Assembly (NCBI RefSeq): GCF_933775445.1
Contig: NC_065877.1
Span: 29,884,001 to 29,948,000, forward strand
DNA length: 64,000 nt
Direction: 5' to 3'
From: Argentina anserina
Lineage: Eukaryota > Streptophyta > Magnoliopsida > Rosales > Rosaceae
This document shows positions 61,790 to 64,000 of the stretch, in pieces. The notes below the pieces were generated by a model. That model was not told the origin of the DNA. It saw nothing but the letters and a program-made list of their open reading frames with translations, and searched no databases. The translations under genes and the position numbers were made by a program. Numbering within the stretch: the first letter of the stretch is position 1; each line of letters starts with the position of its first letter.

Positions 61790-62060
61790 TCATAAAACAT
61801 TGTTCACGGAACACTGTTCATGTTTACTAATCACTGTTTTTACTAAACCACTGTTCATAGTTACTGTTTTACCAAAACGCTGTTCACAGTTACTGTTTTA
61901 CCAAAACACTGTTCACAGTACTGTTTACCATGTCACTGTTCAAATTACTGTTACAGTTTACTATTCACAGTTACTGTTACAGACCACTATTCATGCGATG
62001 GTACTATTCACCGGTACTATTCACAGTCACTATTCATGCGGCGTTACTGTTCACCGAAGA
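61790..62060. repeat. Array of ACTGTTCA/ACTATTCA motifs
   Basis: More than fifteen variants of TACTGTTCACAG, TTACTGTTTTACC and TACTATTCAC follow closely. The array lies within the large solo LTR. A few similar GAACAGT motifs occur in the inverted copy at about 63790-63830. Confidence 0.8.
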
Positions 62061-62930
62061 ACATATATTCGGCACTATTCACAAACCCTAGAAATTGAAA
62101 TTTTGATTCGGGTACTTACACTTCGATTTGGCTCGATTCCTTTTGTGGGAATGTTGCTGGGACTGAGACAAGCAAAACCCCCCAAGAATCTCGAGCCATG
62201 GTGGCCGGAGGAGGCGGCGCCGCCACAGCAGTAACTTCCGGCGGTTGCTACACCGTGTGTGGTTGTCGCCGGAGTGCAAGGCATAGCCCAAAAGATGGAG
62301 CTCGTCGAGCCCGTCAGTTTGATAGGTGGCACGACACGAGGCGACGTCGGATGGTGGAGAAATCGGCCGGAGAAGTTTTTTTTGGTCGGGTGAACAGTGC
62401 CCGAGCTCGGGTGAACAGTAACCCGAGCTGATTTTTAGAAAAATCTGATTTTTAATCTCCTTTCCTTCCTTTTATACTATTTCCAAAATCGGAAACGAAC
62501 TTCCGACGTTAATAACTTTTGCATCCGACGTCCGATTCAAACGCATGACGTGTCCACGAATTCGTATCGATGAGCTCTACGACTTTCGTGAAGAAAGTGT
62601 TTGCAACCGAGCGACGGAATAAAAGTCGATCTATACGTTGCGGTAACGTTACGTTTTCTAATTAAACGATCCGAGAACGTTTCCGTTTTTGTTTTGAAAT
62701 GTCGCAAACCTCCAATTGTCGTCTTGAATTAATTTCACAAGTTTAACACTTAAAAAAATACTCGACATTTAGTTTCTAAAAATTCGGGTTATTACAGCTG
62801 CAATGGGCCTATTAGGTGGAATTGGGTACTTGATAGCTCAAAGAGCCCAGAATAAATTTGAGAGCCCAAAAGGTGAAGCTTCATATGCTGAGCACGTGAT
62901 GGCTAGGTTAATAGTGTTGGTCAGCGCAGA

Positions 62931-63472
62931 TAGGGGTGGGCACGGGACGAGGCTCATCCTACGTCCCGTCCCACTGTTTTGAATCGGAACATGATCGAGA
63001 TGGGACGAGGGTTTTTAAGAATGCATCCCACTCGGAATTAATCCCGGTTGGGACGGGACGGGATCGGGACGGGACGGGACAAATCCTACCTTCCTATGAA
63101 GTTAAATAAAAACCTATATTTTTATTTTTTCATAACAAAGTAACATTCAATTATGATATTTTAACAAAAAAATGCATATTATGTTCAAAATATTATAATT
63201 TACCATTATTATTTGAGTTGATATAATTTTGGAGTTATTAAGAACATAAATTAGTTTCATTTTGATATAAATATATAAGAATTTTTAAGTTTTCATTAAA
63301 GGTGAGACGGGACGGGACGGGACGGGACGAAGCGGGATAGAAATTATTCGTCCCACGTCTCATCCCACTATTATGAATCGGGACGGGACGAACGTTTTTA
63401 GACCTCCGTTTCGTCCCGTCCCTATGAATTTCGGGACGGGATCAAGATTTCCGTTTTTTATGCCCACCCCTA
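62931..63472. mobile_element. hAT-like MITE, GGGACGGGAC family, copy 2
   Basis: Same ends as the copy at 38732 (TAGGGGTGGGCA and TGCCCACCCCTA). A perfect 8-bp duplication AGCGCAGA lies at 62923-62930 and 63473-63480. Length 542 bp; the AT-rich centre is nearly identical to copy 1. Confidence 0.95.
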
Positions 63473-63484
63473 AGCGCAGATGTT

Positions 63485-64000
63485 GTAATACCCCGAATTT
63501 TCGGGTTTGATTCATATAAATTCTTGTAGATTATTAAACTTGGAATTTGAATAAAAATCGCATTTTTCGTTCTTCTCGTCGACGTGAGACGAAACGAAAC
63601 CGATCTCGGAAATTTGAATTGAAAAACGTTACGTTTTCTGTGACTCGAGAGTCGACTTTTATTTCGTCGCTCCTCTCTGAAAACTTCCCTCACGGAAGTT
63701 GTAGAGCGCGCCAGTTTGGATGGCGTGTGTGCCCCACGCGCGGCTACTTTGGGTGGCGCGTGAGCAGTAAGTGTAATTATGAATAATAATTGTGAACAAT
63801 AACTTTACGAACAGTAATTTTTTGAACAGTGTTTCATTAGGTGATCGACGAACCGAGTGAGGGAATTACTTTCAGCGTCGTGGAAGTTGCACGCAGGAAA
63901 TAAGGTGAATAAATCTCACTATGACGAGTCTACCCCTGACGGTGACTTATATTCACGTTTTCTTAAAAATATTGAATCATGACATGTATATAATATAGTG
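63485..64000 (-). mobile_element. Start of an inverted LTR of the 2.7-kb family, cut by the window
   Basis: TGTAATACCCCGAATTTTCGGG matches the inverse of the right end of the solo LTR at 62796. Further in, the segment ATTACTTTCAG(C/G)GTCGTGGAAG with GCACGCAGGAAA matches the inverse of 61665-61710 in that LTR. The copy has a shorter middle and runs off the window. Whether it is a solo LTR or part of a full element cannot be seen. Confidence 0.8.

Larger units (their letters stand above)
60115..62796. mobile_element. Large solo LTR, 2.7 kb
   Basis: Begins TGTAACGATCCC and ends GGGTTATTACA. The 5-bp duplication GCTGC lies on both sides (60110-60114 and 62797-62801). There are no internal retroviral-type domains. 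Open frames near 62075-62431 lie in a GC-rich part and show no domain. Inside are an 83-bp tandem array (60864-61140) and a region of CTGTTCAC/ACTGTT motifs (61790-62060). A second copy in opposite orientation begins at 63485. Confidence 0.9.

Noticed and set aside
62075..62431. Gly/Ala/Arg-rich ORFs on both strands
   Set aside because: They lie inside the large solo LTR in a GC-rich part and show no conserved domain.

Overview
This is nuclear DNA of a flowering plant, a core eudicot. The genes are split by many short introns, introns and spacers are AT-rich, and DNA between genes is filled with hAT-like, Mutator-like, LTR and LINE debris. No bacterial, organellar or viral gene set is present. 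I cannot fix the species from sequence alone.

Six intact-looking protein genes were rebuilt exon by exon with continuous reading frames. They are a PIF4/PIF5-type bHLH factor (3742-6275, +), a peroxisomal PAO2/PAO3-type polyamine oxidase (27178-29860, +), the TPR calmodulin-binding protein NPG1 (30908-34456, -), a plastid-type PPR protein matching Arabidopsis At3g59040 (46381-51226, +), a TT12/DTX41-type MATE flavonoid transporter (51810-54170, -), and a wall-associated receptor kinase (55241-58114, -).

Layout: 1-2 kb holds a dead MuDR transposase. 2.8-6.3 kb holds the PIF gene. 6.8-9.5 kb holds a hAT-like element with about 4.5 tandem 510-bp units. 11.2-12.3 kb holds a deleted hAT element with a nested fold-back. 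14.9-15.7 kb holds a 140-bp tandem duplication and an inverted-repeat element. 16.6-19.0 kb holds a nested hAT-like/MITE pair, followed by a LINE RNase H relic. 19.8-21.7 kb holds a second ~500-bp repeat array. 25.5-26.2 kb holds a TGTGAC minisatellite. 27-34.5 kb holds PAO and NPG1, convergent. 35.6-46 kb is a transposon block with a Ty3/gypsy chromovirus (LTRs, PBS and chromodomain visible) carrying a hAT MITE. 46-58 kb holds the PPR, MATE and WAK genes, with LTR remnants in two PPR introns. 58.9-64 kb holds a MULE MITE with a nested solo LTR, a 2.7-kb solo LTR, a second hAT MITE and the start of an inverted LTR of the same family as the large one.

The most informative large-scale signal is gene order. 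In Arabidopsis the same families lie in two paralogous blocks: PIF4-PAO2-NPG1 (At2g43010-At2g43040) and PIF5-PAO3-PPR-TT12 (At3g59060-At3g59030). Here one copy of each sits in one row, which looks like the order before duplication and gene loss. Other points of note are three GC-AG introns in two neighbouring genes, a 69-codon upstream ORF ending 6 nt before the polyamine oxidase start, and many transposon insertions whose target-site duplications can be read directly.
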